Positions 16,941 through 24,774 of a stretch of DNA of 28,848 bases are shown here, one piece after another. The position numbers were made by a program, and so were the translations under genes. Below the pieces are notes generated by a model. The model had not been told where the DNA came from and searched no databases. It worked only from the letters and a program-made list of their open reading frames with translations. The DNA is from Mariaggregatimicrobium sp964498785. GTDB lineage: Bacteria; Zhuqueibacterota; Zhuqueibacteria; Thermofontimicrobiales; Thiofontviventaceae. The stretch covers positions 1 to 28,848 of the forward strand of contig CAZCJL010000089.1 of the NCBI GenBank assembly GCA_964498785.1, given 5' to 3'. The stretch's first letter is position 1. Each line of letters opens with the position of its first letter.

Positions 16941-18605
16941 ATGAAGCACATCACTCTTATTACAATAATGCTTCAAGCCCTCACATTACACATTAACCAC
17001 GTCCAGCCGAATCATCCGGCGAACTATCAACAGTACCAGTACAAATATACCATCGAAGAATTAGCCGAAAAATTTTCACCGAACATGATCAAGGCAGCGA
17101 GAGAGGAAATGGCAGAGCTGGAGCGTGTTAATAAAAACGGGCGTTATAAGGCAACGCTTGAATCACTGGAGCAGCATTCCACTCCTGAGTGGTATAAAGA
17201 CGCCAAGTTGGGCATCTTTTTCGATTGGGGCTTGTATTCGATTGCCGGATACGGGGATAAAGAATGGAGCCGGGCACGGTATCCAGACTGGTATTTACAT
17301 CACATGTACGGCAGACATAAAACATACCATAAAAAAAACTGGGGTGCAGATTTCCATCGGGATGATTTTATCGGCTTGTTCACAACGGAGAATTTCAGCG
17401 CGGAAGAAATTGTGAGGTTGTGCAAACAGGCAGGGGCAAAATATCTTGTTCCGTTTAATAAACACCACGATGGATATTGTTTGTGGGATTCCGAATTCTC
17501 ACACAGAGATGCAGCGGACATGTTGCCCGGCAGGGATTTGACCCGGGAGCTGGTGTTTGCTTGCGAAAAAGCAGGACTTTATCATGGTTTCTATTTTTCA
17601 GTGGAAGATTATGAGTATCCGATGCTTTCCAAGACCGGCAATGATTTGTCAGTCCGGTTGTGGTCCAAAGACATGGCGCCGGATAATGCCGGGGTTGTGG
17701 AAACGAGTGGTGAAACTTACGTGGATTTTGATCCTGCATTTCATAATCGCATTATTTCCGGTAAAGTGCCTGTGACGAATTTCATCGATGAATATATTGT
17801 TCCGCAGGCGAAAGATTTCATTGATAAGTACAAACCCGATATCCTCTGGTTTGATGGCGAATGGCATCGTCCGGCGAATTATTACAAAACGCCAGAAATT
17901 GTGGCTTACTTTTATAATCAGGCAGAAGGCAAAAAGGAAGTGTTAGCGAACGACCGTATGGGCAAAGGAACCCGCAACCATCACGGCGATTTTTACACCA
18001 GCGAGACAGATGAAGTAGTTACCAGAATGTCGGAGCCGTGGGAAGAAAACCGCAGTATGAGCGAGTCGTACGGTTACAACCGGAGCGATTCGCTGGAAAA
18101 TTACCTAACTCCAAATGAGCTCATTGAAATGCTGGTGCGCATTGTAGCAAAAGGCGGCAATTTGAATTTGATAGTAAATCCTGACGGCAGCGGCACGATT
18201 CCGCAGATTCAAGTGGATCTGCTTAAGGAACTGGGTGAATGGCTGAAAATAAACGGCGAGGCAATTTATGGTACACGTCCATACGAGATGCTGTGTGACA
18301 ACACGCAATTAGGACAGCCCGTGTGGTACACCATGAGCAAAGACAGCACCTACGGCTATGCCATTGTGTTTGATTGGCCCAAAAGCGAAACCTTTATTTG
18401 CAGCAATGTCGATATCGTGTGGGAATCAGAGGTCTATTTGCTGGGATATGATCAACCATTGGAATGGGTGGATACCGGTCTGGATTTATGGGCGCTGTCT
18501 GCGAAGATACCACCGGAGATCTTGAGTGAGCCATCCAAACGACCATGCAAATATGCCTGGGTTTTGAGATTTGAATATGACAGACACAATGATTTTTCAA
18601 ATTAA
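16941..18605 (+). CDS. GH29 alpha-L-fucosidase
   Basis: A 554-residue glycoside hydrolase of family 29, which releases alpha-L-fucose from glycans by a retaining mechanism. Family landmarks in order: KLGIFFDWGLYSIAGYG (substrate-pocket strand), KYLVPFNKHHDGYCLWDS (His-His-Asp segment), DILWFDGEW with the catalytic nucleophile D305, and NLNLIVNPDGSGTIP with ELGEWLKINGEAIYGTRPYE, which closes the barrel domain. The N-terminus (MKHITLITIMLQALTLHINH) is moderately hydrophobic and could be a weak signal peptide. There is no T9SS sorting domain at the C-terminus, unlike the neighbouring Asp-box protein. The acid/base residue was not identified by eye. It is monocistronic and not part of a polysaccharide locus: no SusCD or sulfatase neighbours. 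Confidence 0.9.
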   Translation: MKHITLITIMLQALTLHINHVQPNHPANYQQYQYKYTIEELAEKFSPNMIKAAREEMAELERVNKNGRYKATLESLEQHSTPEWYKDAKLGIFFDWGLYSIAGYGDKEWSRARYPDWYLHHMYGRHKTYHKKNWGADFHRDDFIGLFTTENFSAEEIVRLCKQAGAKYLVPFNKHHDGYCLWDSEFSHRDAADMLPGRDLTRELVFACEKAGLYHGFYFSVEDYEYPMLSKTGNDLSVRLWSKDMAPDNAGVVETSGETYVDFDPAFHNRIISGKVPVTNFIDEYIVPQAKDFIDKYKPDILWFDGEWHRPANYYKTPEIVAYFYNQAEGKKEVLANDRMGKGTRNHHGDFYTSETDEVVTRMSEPWEENRSMSESYGYNRSDSLENYLTPNELIEMLVRIVAKGGNLNLIVNPDGSGTIPQIQVDLLKELGEWLKINGEAIYGTRPYEMLCDNTQLGQPVWYTMSKDSTYGYAIVFDWPKSETFICSNVDIVWESEVYLLGYDQPLEWVDTGLDLWALSAKIPPEILSEPSKRPCKYAWVLRFEYDRHNDFSN

Positions 18606-18791
18606 TCGTGTGAATCGAATGAAAACTGAGTTTAATGGAATTTGCTCCGGTTCGTATATTTTTAAACTACTTAAATATAATGAATTGTGATGGAAACTCT
18701 ATGATTATTATGCGGTAATATTCTCGACTAACGACTGTGGGTTTATTCGTTGTGTCGAAAGAAAACATCCATAGAAAAACAATATATTTTC

Positions 18792-18810
18792 AAAGCCGCT
18801 TCAGCGGTTT
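18792..18810 (+). terminator. Possible terminator hairpin after the fucosidase gene
   Basis: AAGCCGC with a TTCA loop and GCGGTTT form a stem of about seven pairs including one G-U, followed by a short T-rich run. The T-tract is weak and the hairpin is about 190 nt past the stop codon, so this is tentative. The region 18606-18881 otherwise holds nothing recognised. Confidence 0.3.
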
Positions 18811-18881
18811 CTAAAACAGTGAAGAAGCGAGCATGCCTGAGTATTTAAAAATTCAAAACAAAAGATGGGAGGATAGAAAAG

Positions 18882-19241
18882 ATGACTCAAATATCACGAA
18901 ATGCTCTTTGTCCGTGTGGTTCTGGTAAAAAATATAAAAAGTGTTGTGCAACCAGGAAATCTTCCAACAATCTAAACTTACCAACCGGGATACGTATGAA
19001 AGGTGGCGTCATTTTTGATAAAGAATTGAACGCTTATATTCCCATTATTCATTCATGGGATAATGTTGATTGCATTGGCGAACCGCAAGAATGGCGTTCT
19101 GAAGAAACGTTTTCAAATGAAGATGACGCTATGAATTATTATAAAGTTAATATTCGTCCATCATTACAAAAACTAATGTCTAAAATGGAAAATGATTTAT
19201 CAAAATCAAAATCAAAATTTATCTACAAGAAGCTAGAATGA
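18882..19241 (+). CDS. SEC-C motif protein of unknown function
   Basis: A 119-residue protein beginning with a SEC-C zinc-binding motif, RNALCPCGSGKKYKKCC. This is the same Cys-x-Cys-x8-Cys-Cys(His) knuckle found at the SecA C-terminus and in many small accessory proteins. The remainder (SWDNVDCIGEPQEWRSEETF and a charged helical tail) is not recognised. The ATG is preceded by GGGAGGA at good spacing. Composition is AT-rich, like the conflict genes in the window. It overlaps the next small ORF by 4 nt, so the two are probably cotranscribed. Confidence 0.8.
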   Translation: MTQISRNALCPCGSGKKYKKCCATRKSSNNLNLPTGIRMKGGVIFDKELNAYIPIIHSWDNVDCIGEPQEWRSEETFSNEDDAMNYYKVNIRPSLQKLMSKMENDLSKSKSKFIYKKLE

Positions 19242-19420
19242 ACCTTTATAAAAAATTGAGAGAAAATTTAGAGTTTAAAAAATATCCCGGAATATTGTAC
19301 GTAAACGGCCTGTGTAATTGCAGAATCAAAGGAATCATTGGTAACTATTTAAAGAAAATTGATCCAACGAATAGCAGAAAACAGACAATCAAGAAAACTC
19401 GTTTTGATAAGACCATATAA
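19238..19420 (+). CDS. Small basic hypothetical protein overlapping the SEC-C gene
   Basis: A 60-codon ORF starts in the ATGA overlap with the SEC-C gene stop, an arrangement typical of translational coupling. The product is lysine-rich (LYKKLRENLEFKKYPGILYV and a basic C-terminus), with two nearby cysteines in GLCNCR. I recognise no family. It may be the start of a longer gene that has decayed, since the DNA after it (19421-19690) has only fragmentary reading frames. Confidence 0.4.
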   Translation: MNLYKKLRENLEFKKYPGILYVNGLCNCRIKGIIGNYLKKIDPTNSRKQTIKKTRFDKTI

Positions 19421-19455
19421 GGTTTTCAATACGGAGCAGCTTATGCATTTTATGA

Positions 19456-19647
19456 AGTGTCTTACAATTTTTTTCAGGAGGTAAAAACCGTTCAAAAACA
19501 TTTTACAGATCAGACGAATTCGAATTGTTACTAAACTATTCCCGTCCTTTTAATTCGCAAACGATTGTCAAATTTCACTTACCCAAAATAGGACTTTTGC
19601 AGATCGAAACTTTCAATTTAAAAGATGATACGGTTGAGGCTCCATAA
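19456..19647 (+). pseudogene. Remnant of a T9SS type A sorting domain
   Basis: An open stretch without a start codon encodes LLNYSRPFNSQTIVKFHLPK followed by IGLLQIETFNLKDDTVE. This follows the sorting-domain pattern seen intact in the neighbouring Asp-box protein: NYPNPFN.ST.I.F.LP, then a strand and YN..G..V. It stops early (TAA 19645-19647), before the rest of the domain. It is probably the decayed tail of a lost secreted protein on the plus strand. Confidence 0.45.
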
Positions 19648-19693
19648 AAAAACGCCAAAAAGTTAGTTTGATTTTACCCGGAAAATTTGGATA

Positions 19694-22651
19694 CTATTTT
19701 AAATAAAGAACTCGTTTCATCTCTTTGAATACCGGTGTTTTCAATTCAACTACATAGATTCCTGTTGGCACTTGATAGCCGTTATCATTTGTCGCATTCC
19801 AGGTTATGTAATATGATCCCGCCTGTTTATCAATCGCTGCAAGTTGACGCACTCGTTGGCCGAGCGTATTGTAAATATTCAATTCAATATGGCATTGCTG
19901 TGGCAGTTGAAAAGAAATCACAGTTGAAGAATTGAAAGGGTTGGGATAATTTTGATGCAATGCAAATTGCTGTGGCGCTCCGATTTGCACCGGATATTCC
20001 TTTGTATATTCGAACGTTCCGTCAAAATCAATTTGTTTTAAGCGGTAAAAATATACGCCTGGTTCGGAGATTGGATCAAAAAAGGAATAGTGCCGGGTTG
20101 TTGTAACGGTACCAGAGCCTTTTACGAACCCTATTTGCCTGAAATCAGAATATTCTGATTTTCGTTCCACATAAAAACCGTGATTATTGCATTCAGTTTT
20201 TGTGCTCCAGTTTAACAACACACCCTGGTCTGTGATATTCGTTTCGAACGAAGCTTGTTCCACAGAAACAACTGCTCCGAGATTGATTGAGTACATCGAG
20301 CGGCCATGGGTACCGACAACCAGTGTTCTGGTTTCGTTGTGAATGTCCATACTGTAAGCCGGAACAACAGGCAGTCCCTGTCCCAATACATCCCAATTTT
20401 GGCCAAAATCAGTTGTGAAAAAGCATCCGACATCAGTGCCAACAAAAAGTGCGTTTGAGTAAATCGGATCGACCATTATTGTATTCACCGGCGCATCAGG
20501 GAGGTTTGAACTAATATCTTCCCACAAATTTCCCATATCAGTTGTGCGAAACACATGTGGTTGCGGTGATTTCCATTTCAATCCGGAAAAAGTGACATAA
20601 GCGGTTGAATCATCCGCGGGGTCGACAGCAATTCGTGTGACCCATCGGAACGGGAGACCATTCGTAATGTTCTGCCAGTTTCCACCGAGATTATTGGTTA
20701 CCCATACATTGCCATCGTCGGTACCGGCATAAATCACGTCAGAGTTTGTCGGCGCCACAGCAATCGTGGTGACTGTACCTAACCGGGAATAGGACAGATT
20801 TTTCGTCAGATCAGGACTGATCCGGTACCAGTTTTCAGCTCCATCTTCGGTGCGATACACACGATTTGTTCCATAATAGAGAACACTGTTATTTTGCGGG
20901 TCCATTACCACCGGCGTGGACCAGTTCGTGGGTTCATTACCGTCAATACCGCTCCGGGCCCAGCGAAAGGATTGCCCTGTGTTCGTTGATTTATAAAGAT
21001 TTCCAAATTGGGATTCCGCGTAAATTATATTCGGATTTTCCGGGTCAACGATCACAAAAAATCCGTCGCCGCCTAAAATGTTCTCCCAATCGTCAATGTT
21101 CCCGGTGAGAGTTCGCAGCGTGCCATTATCCTGGGTTCCGCCATACAGCCGAAACGGATTCGTTTGATCGATGGTGATTTCATAAAACTGCGTGACAGGT
21201 AACAGCTCGACTTTTGTCCAGGTGTCTCCGGCATCCAGTGAAATATTAATGCCGCCATCATTTCCGTCAATAATCGTGTCCGGATGAAACGGATGAAACG
21301 CCAGTGCATGGTGATCCACGTGTAAATCCGGAAATACGCTGCCATACCCGTAATTAATTGGCCAGGTATCTCCGCCGTCGTCAGTGCGCATTAATGAGAC
21401 GTCCAGTACATACACTTTCATCGGATCTTTCGGATGAACACGGACATTTCCAAAATACCATGAGAAACCAGCAAAACCCGCTGCTAATTCATTATCCGGG
21501 TCTACCGGAAACCAGATATTTCCACTGTTAACGCTCTGGTACAGTGCCCCGTAAGAATAGCCACCGGACGGAGAATAATCCGTATACAGTGCATACATAA
21601 TTTCCGGCTGTGTTTGACACAGTGCGAGCCCAATTCGGCCGATATATTCTTCATCTTCAGGCAGACCATTTGCAGCGCCCAGCAGAGTCCATGAATCGCC
21701 GCCGTTTGTGCTGCGGTAAATACCGCTGGTATATCCGTACAAATGTGATTTATGCGGACCGCGGACCCGCTCCCACATCGCCACAAGGAGAATATCCGGA
21801 TTATCGGGGTCCATGATAACATCGATTGCACCAGTGGAATCTGTGACAAACAGCGATTTTTCCCACGTGAAGCCACCATTTAAGGAACGATATAGACCGC
21901 GATCCTGATCAGGACCGAAATAAGAACCCGCAGCAGCCACAAAAATTTTATCAGTGTTAAACGGATCGATAACGATTCTGCCGATCGATACTGTTCGTTC
22001 CAGTCCGATGAGTTGCCAGGTGGCGCCACCGTCCTCAGTTTTGAAAACACCACCGCCCGGAAAGTTGTTATGTCCGCCGTTGGCTTCTCCGGTGCCGACG
22101 TAAACAATGTCCGGATTCTGCGGGTCAACAGCAATATCGCCGACCGAAAGAATCGCCTGCTCATCAAATATCGGTAGCCAGGTATAACCGCCATCCAGTG
22201 ATTTGAAAACTCCGCCAGTAGAGGCGCCTGCGTAAACGATTGACGGATCGACGGGATTGTATTCAATATCGGAAATGCGGCCGCCGATATTCGCGGGTCC
22301 GGAAAATGTCCAGCTCGCACTGCGGAGGGTGCTGGCAAAGTAATCGCTGGGTGACTTCCGCGCCGCAGTGCGCATATCTTGCGCCTGTTGAATCGCCTCG
22401 ACAACCGCCATTTTGTCTGCATTACCATGCGGAAACACTCGCTGCATCCAGCCCCAATCGGACGGGCGTTTATGAGAATCACTATCTGACTTTTGATGAT
22501 GTTCGTGGTGTTCAAACTGTTCCGGATTAATATGGACATGTACGTCGTGATGCAAAAATTGAAAGTAAAAAATGTAGCCACTGATGAGAATGACAACAAT
22601 TTTAATCGCGAATTTAACTGTATATGCGCTCAACAACGAATGTTTCTTCAT
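19694..22651 (-). CDS. Large secreted Asp-box (BNR/sortilin-VPS10-like) propeller protein with T9SS sorting domain
   Basis: A 985-residue exported protein. Residues ~12-30 form a hydrophobic helix (signal or anchor), followed by a His/Asp-rich stretch (HHDVHVHINPEQFEHHEHHQ). About 11 Asp-box-like turns follow: SLDGGYTW, TEDGGATW, SLNGGFTW, STNGGDSW, RTDDGGDTW, SLDAGDTW, TEDGAENW, TNNLGGNW, TTDMGNLW, TTDFGQNW and a weaker one. Each is preceded by a strand such as DPQNPDIVYVGTG. This is the photosystem-stability/VPS10-like propeller seen in many FCB secreted proteins. Next comes a fibronectin-like segment (VLLNWSTKTECNNHGFYVER), then the sorting domain NYPNPFNSSTVISFQLP...YNTLGQRV...VPTGIYVVEL at the C-terminus, marking export by the type IX system. 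No catalytic residues are evident; a binding or adhesion role is inference. AGGAGAT sits before the ATG at 22651. Confidence 0.88.
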   Translation of the reverse strand: MKKHSLLSAYTVKFAIKIVVILISGYIFYFQFLHHDVHVHINPEQFEHHEHHQKSDSDSHKRPSDWGWMQRVFPHGNADKMAVVEAIQQAQDMRTAARKSPSDYFASTLRSASWTFSGPANIGGRISDIEYNPVDPSIVYAGASTGGVFKSLDGGYTWLPIFDEQAILSVGDIAVDPQNPDIVYVGTGEANGGHNNFPGGGVFKTEDGGATWQLIGLERTVSIGRIVIDPFNTDKIFVAAAGSYFGPDQDRGLYRSLNGGFTWEKSLFVTDSTGAIDVIMDPDNPDILLVAMWERVRGPHKSHLYGYTSGIYRSTNGGDSWTLLGAANGLPEDEEYIGRIGLALCQTQPEIMYALYTDYSPSGGYSYGALYQSVNSGNIWFPVDPDNELAAGFAGFSWYFGNVRVHPKDPMKVYVLDVSLMRTDDGGDTWPINYGYGSVFPDLHVDHHALAFHPFHPDTIIDGNDGGINISLDAGDTWTKVELLPVTQFYEITIDQTNPFRLYGGTQDNGTLRTLTGNIDDWENILGGDGFFVIVDPENPNIIYAESQFGNLYKSTNTGQSFRWARSGIDGNEPTNWSTPVVMDPQNNSVLYYGTNRVYRTEDGAENWYRISPDLTKNLSYSRLGTVTTIAVAPTNSDVIYAGTDDGNVWVTNNLGGNWQNITNGLPFRWVTRIAVDPADDSTAYVTFSGLKWKSPQPHVFRTTDMGNLWEDISSNLPDAPVNTIMVDPIYSNALFVGTDVGCFFTTDFGQNWDVLGQGLPVVPAYSMDIHNETRTLVVGTHGRSMYSINLGAVVSVEQASFETNITDQGVLLNWSTKTECNNHGFYVERKSEYSDFRQIGFVKGSGTVTTTRHYSFFDPISEPGVYFYRLKQIDFDGTFEYTKEYPVQIGAPQQFALHQNYPNPFNSSTVISFQLPQQCHIELNIYNTLGQRVRQLAAIDKQAGSYYITWNATNDNGYQVPTGIYVVELKTPVFKEMKRVLYLK

Positions 22652-22781
22652 TCTGATCTCCTGTAATTATTTTACGGGAATCTGATGTAAATTCGGCTGC
22701 GATTCTGCCCTGATTGCCTGTTTTAGATTTATTTCAGACGATAACTATCGCAAAATTTTTGATAGAAGAATGGGTATTAGC

Positions 22782-22809
22782 AATATAAATAAAATTGCAT
22801 TAAGTTCAA
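22782..22809 (-). promoter_or_regulatory. Candidate promoter of the Asp-box protein gene
   Basis: On the minus strand TTGAAC (22809-22804), a 16-bp spacer and TATATT (22787-22782). The leader to the ATG at 22651 would be about 125 nt. The -10 matches 5 of 6 and the -35 matches 4 of 6. The rest of 22652-23019 contains no gene I can support. Confidence 0.35.
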
Positions 22810-23019
22810 AGGTAAAATTTATTCTTTAGCGGATAATTTAAAAATTATTTGGCGCAAAATTGTCGGATATTTACTTTGGCTTTGTCCTCCTTGCCAGCCA
22901 CTCCATCCCTCTGTGCTTCATTCAAAGTAAAGTTGATGTTACAACAGCCCCGGCTTCCGTAAAGGTCGATTCATTCCAAAATCCAGCGCCCGGAAAAAAT
23001 GGAATTAAGATTAAATTAA

Positions 23020-23048
23020 TTGACTATTTCAGCTTTTTTTGTTATCTT
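23020..23048 (+). promoter_or_regulatory. Promoter of the Phd-type antitoxin gene
   Basis: TTGACT (23020-23025), 17 bp, TATCTT (23043-23048). It is followed by a ~70-nt leader and GAGGTGAGG before the ATG at 23124. Confidence 0.45.
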
Positions 23049-23123
23049 AAAAATAAGCATTTACTATATGTCTTTTCGTAATACTAAACCAATAAACATT
23101 CAACCGAGGTGAGGTGGTTTGAT

Positions 23124-23429
23124 ATGGTTAGAACTATTGAATTTAAAGAAGCCCAAAAGAAATTTAATCAACTATTTGATACAGTAAGCGAGGGTATTAA
23201 TCAATACATCATAAAAAGAAATGATAAAAAATCGATTGTTTTGTTATCTTATGAGGAATATCAAAGCTTAACGAAAAATAAAGAACAAGCCAAAAAGCGG
23301 TTTTTTGAAATGGTTGACAGAATTCAGGAAGCGAATAAAAATATCCCCTCAGAACAGATCGAAAAAAATGTCGATCTGGCAGTAAAAGAAGTCAGACAAA
23401 TGAATTATGATAAGGCAGACTGTCAATAA
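23124..23429 (+). CDS. Orphan Phd/YefM-type antitoxin
   Basis: About 101 residues from the chosen start. The N-terminal Phd/YefM DNA-binding fold is visible: MVRTIEFKEAQKKFNQLFDT, then QYIIKRNDKKSIVLLSYEEYQSL. A helical toxin-binding tail follows. Such antitoxins repress their own operon and neutralise a Doc, RelE or PIN toxin encoded directly after them. Here no toxin follows in phase: the next gene starts 124 bp later under its own promoter. It is thus orphaned, or acts on a toxin elsewhere. A GTG at 23109 would add five residues, but it overlaps the Shine-Dalgarno sequence GAGGTGAGG (23106-23114), so the ATG at 23124 is preferred. Confidence 0.75.
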   Translation: MVRTIEFKEAQKKFNQLFDTVSEGINQYIIKRNDKKSIVLLSYEEYQSLTKNKEQAKKRFFEMVDRIQEANKNIPSEQIEKNVDLAVKEVRQMNYDKADCQ

Positions 23430-23466
23430 AGATTCTTAAGAATTTGTGGAAAAATTTACAACACGA

Positions 23467-23511
23467 GCAAATATTAGCCAAAAAACTTCATGAAGCAAAT
23501 CTAATATTTGC
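23467..23511. promoter_or_regulatory. Nested palindrome, probable operator of the TIGR04255/VapC operon
   Basis: GCAAATATTAG (23467-23477) is the exact reverse complement of CTAATATTTGC (23501-23511). Between the arms sits a second perfect palindrome, CTTCATGAAG (23486-23495). The right arm ends 1 bp before the -35 hexamer at 23513. Two concentric dyads touching a promoter suit binding by a dimeric antitoxin such as a Phd-type protein. There is no T-tract, so it is not an intrinsic terminator for the upstream gene. Confidence 0.55.
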
Positions 23512-23512
23512 C

Positions 23513-23541
23513 TTGACTTTTAAAAAATATTTTAATTTATT
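23513..23541 (+). promoter_or_regulatory. Promoter of the four-gene TIGR04255/VapC operon
   Basis: TTGACT (23513-23518), 17 bp, TTTATT (23536-23541), with transcription predicted near 23548. That leaves only about 6 nt before the ATG at 23554, so the first gene may be translated from an almost leaderless mRNA, consistent with its lack of a Shine-Dalgarno site. Confidence 0.4.
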
Positions 23542-23553
23542 TTACTACTTACA

Positions 23554-23706
23554 ATGATTAAAATTAGTAATACAATAGAAGCCAGAAATAATTTGGCTCA
23601 AATTTCAGAACATGCATACCATAAACATATCAGATTATCCATGCGCCGCGAAGACAATTTAGTTAATTTAATTGGAGAACTTTTTAAGAATGGGCAGAAA
23701 ATATAA
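23554..23706 (+). CDS. Small Phd-like ORF leading the TIGR04255/VapC operon
   Basis: A 50-codon ORF opens MIKISNTIEARNNLAQISEH and continues YHKHIRLSMRREDNLVNLI. The run from IEARNNLAQI through a loop to R(R)xxxxVxLI follows the first half of a Phd/YefM antitoxin. It then ends, without the helical tail that normally grips a toxin. It overlaps the next gene by 17 nt, which argues that it is translated as part of the operon. An in-frame stop lies just upstream (23533-23535), so it is not a fragment cut at its start. It could be a DNA-binding-only repressor for the palindrome at 23467-23511, or a truncated antitoxin. Confidence 0.5.
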   Translation: MIKISNTIEARNNLAQISEHAYHKHIRLSMRREDNLVNLIGELFKNGQKI

Positions 23707-24427
23707 AAAACCACCAGTGGTTGAAGCATTGTGTGAATTTCAGTTTATGCCAGGTCAGCCGTGGGATTTAACCATTCCCGGGCTTATATACGAAAAAACA
23801 AAGAATGATTTTCCAGATAAACAACAGCAGGTCGGGATTGGCTTCCAGTTTCGACCAACTGAGAGAGGAGTTGAACAAAAAGCTGAACCAGCTCCGCCGC
23901 GTATGCAATTTCATCGCAAAGACAAAACGGCCTTAATTCAAGTTGCTCCGGATCTCCTGGCAGTCAATCAATTAGTTCCTTATCCGAATTGGGAAAAATT
24001 CAAACCAGTAATTCTAAAAAATCTGGAAATATATTTAAGCATTGCTAAACCAAAAGGATTCAAGAGAATAGGACTAAGGTATATAAATAAAGTAAAGATA
24101 GATTCTGAATCGGTTGAGCTTAACGAATATTTTAACTTTTACCCACATGTACCGGTAGAATTGCCGCAATTTCATAATAGTTTTATTTCCCGTGTGGAGA
24201 TTCCCTATGATGGAAATGATCGAATGCTTATTACAATTGCGAATGCTTCACCAGAGGGTGATAATGTATCAATCGTGTTAGATCTTGACTATATCACTAC
24301 TGATATAGAATCAATTTCACTTGAAAATACCAAAAAATGGATAGAAGAAGCGCATATATTTATCGAAAAAGCTTTTGAAGGTTGCATAACTGACAAAAGC
24401 CGGGAAATATTTGAGGAGATAAAATGA
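23690..24427 (+). CDS. TIGR04255 family protein
   Basis: A 245-residue protein with the diagnostic N-terminus MGRKYKKPPVVEALCEFQF of the TIGR04255 family. Further family segments are IQVAPDLLAVNQLVPYPNWEKF, GFKRIGLRYINKV (split here for length) and the late LDLDYITT. The family has no established function; members occur in small operons with toxin-like genes. A longer frame from a TTG at 23672 is possible, but the family start is the ATG at 23690. The preceding ORF overlaps it by 17 nt and its stop (TGA) overlaps the next gene's start in ATGA. Both overlaps imply a polycistronic, coupled operon. It looks cytoplasmic, with no signal or membrane segments. Confidence 0.8.
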   Translation: MGRKYKKPPVVEALCEFQFMPGQPWDLTIPGLIYEKTKNDFPDKQQQVGIGFQFRPTERGVEQKAEPAPPRMQFHRKDKTALIQVAPDLLAVNQLVPYPNWEKFKPVILKNLEIYLSIAKPKGFKRIGLRYINKVKIDSESVELNEYFNFYPHVPVELPQFHNSFISRVEIPYDGNDRMLITIANASPEGDNVSIVLDLDYITTDIESISLENTKKWIEEAHIFIEKAFEGCITDKSREIFEEIK

Positions 24428-24774
24428 CGATTACAGCTAAAAGGAAATACGATAATCAAGATGATAATATTCCGCTGCTTTCAGAAGGGATTTCACAGAC
24501 CTTCATTAATGAAAGGCAAGTAGAGGCTTTTAACACAGCGAACTCCACCGCAATTACGATCGATTTAGGCTTAAGACTTTTTAGAGAAATCATTGAATGG
24601 AAGGAGTACCCGGTCAACTTTTTAGATGTTCAAATTATGGAAGTGCAACGCTGGGAAAGAATGACCAGAAGACTGAACATTTTAAATGCCGTATCCGGAA
24701 TTTTGAATGACTTAACAAGTGAGCAAATGGAAGATTTCGAAAGATCAGTAAAAAGGAGCCACCTTTTTAAATGA
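24424..24774 (+). CDS. Hypothetical helical protein between TIGR04255 and VapC
   Basis: A 116-residue protein I do not recognise. After a polar N-terminus (MTITAKRKYDNQDDNIPLL), it is predicted mostly helical: ITIDLGLRLFREIIEWKEYP, EVQRWERMTRRLNILNAVSG and EQMEDFERSVKRSHLF. It starts in an ATGA overlap with the upstream stop and ends in an ATGA overlap with the vapC-like start, so it is translationally coupled on both sides. The gene directly before a PIN toxin is normally its antitoxin. By position this is the best candidate for that role, though it shows no AbrB, ribbon-helix-helix or Phd DNA-binding signature. Confidence 0.7.
   Translation: MTITAKRKYDNQDDNIPLLSEGISQTFINERQVEAFNTANSTAITIDLGLRLFREIIEWKEYPVNFLDVQIMEVQRWERMTRRLNILNAVSGILNDLTSEQMEDFERSVKRSHLFK

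Noticed and set aside
22860..23081. 73-codon ORF upstream of the Phd gene
   Set aside because: Non-ATG start, no ribosome binding site, and it runs through the Phd promoter; composition is not protein-like.
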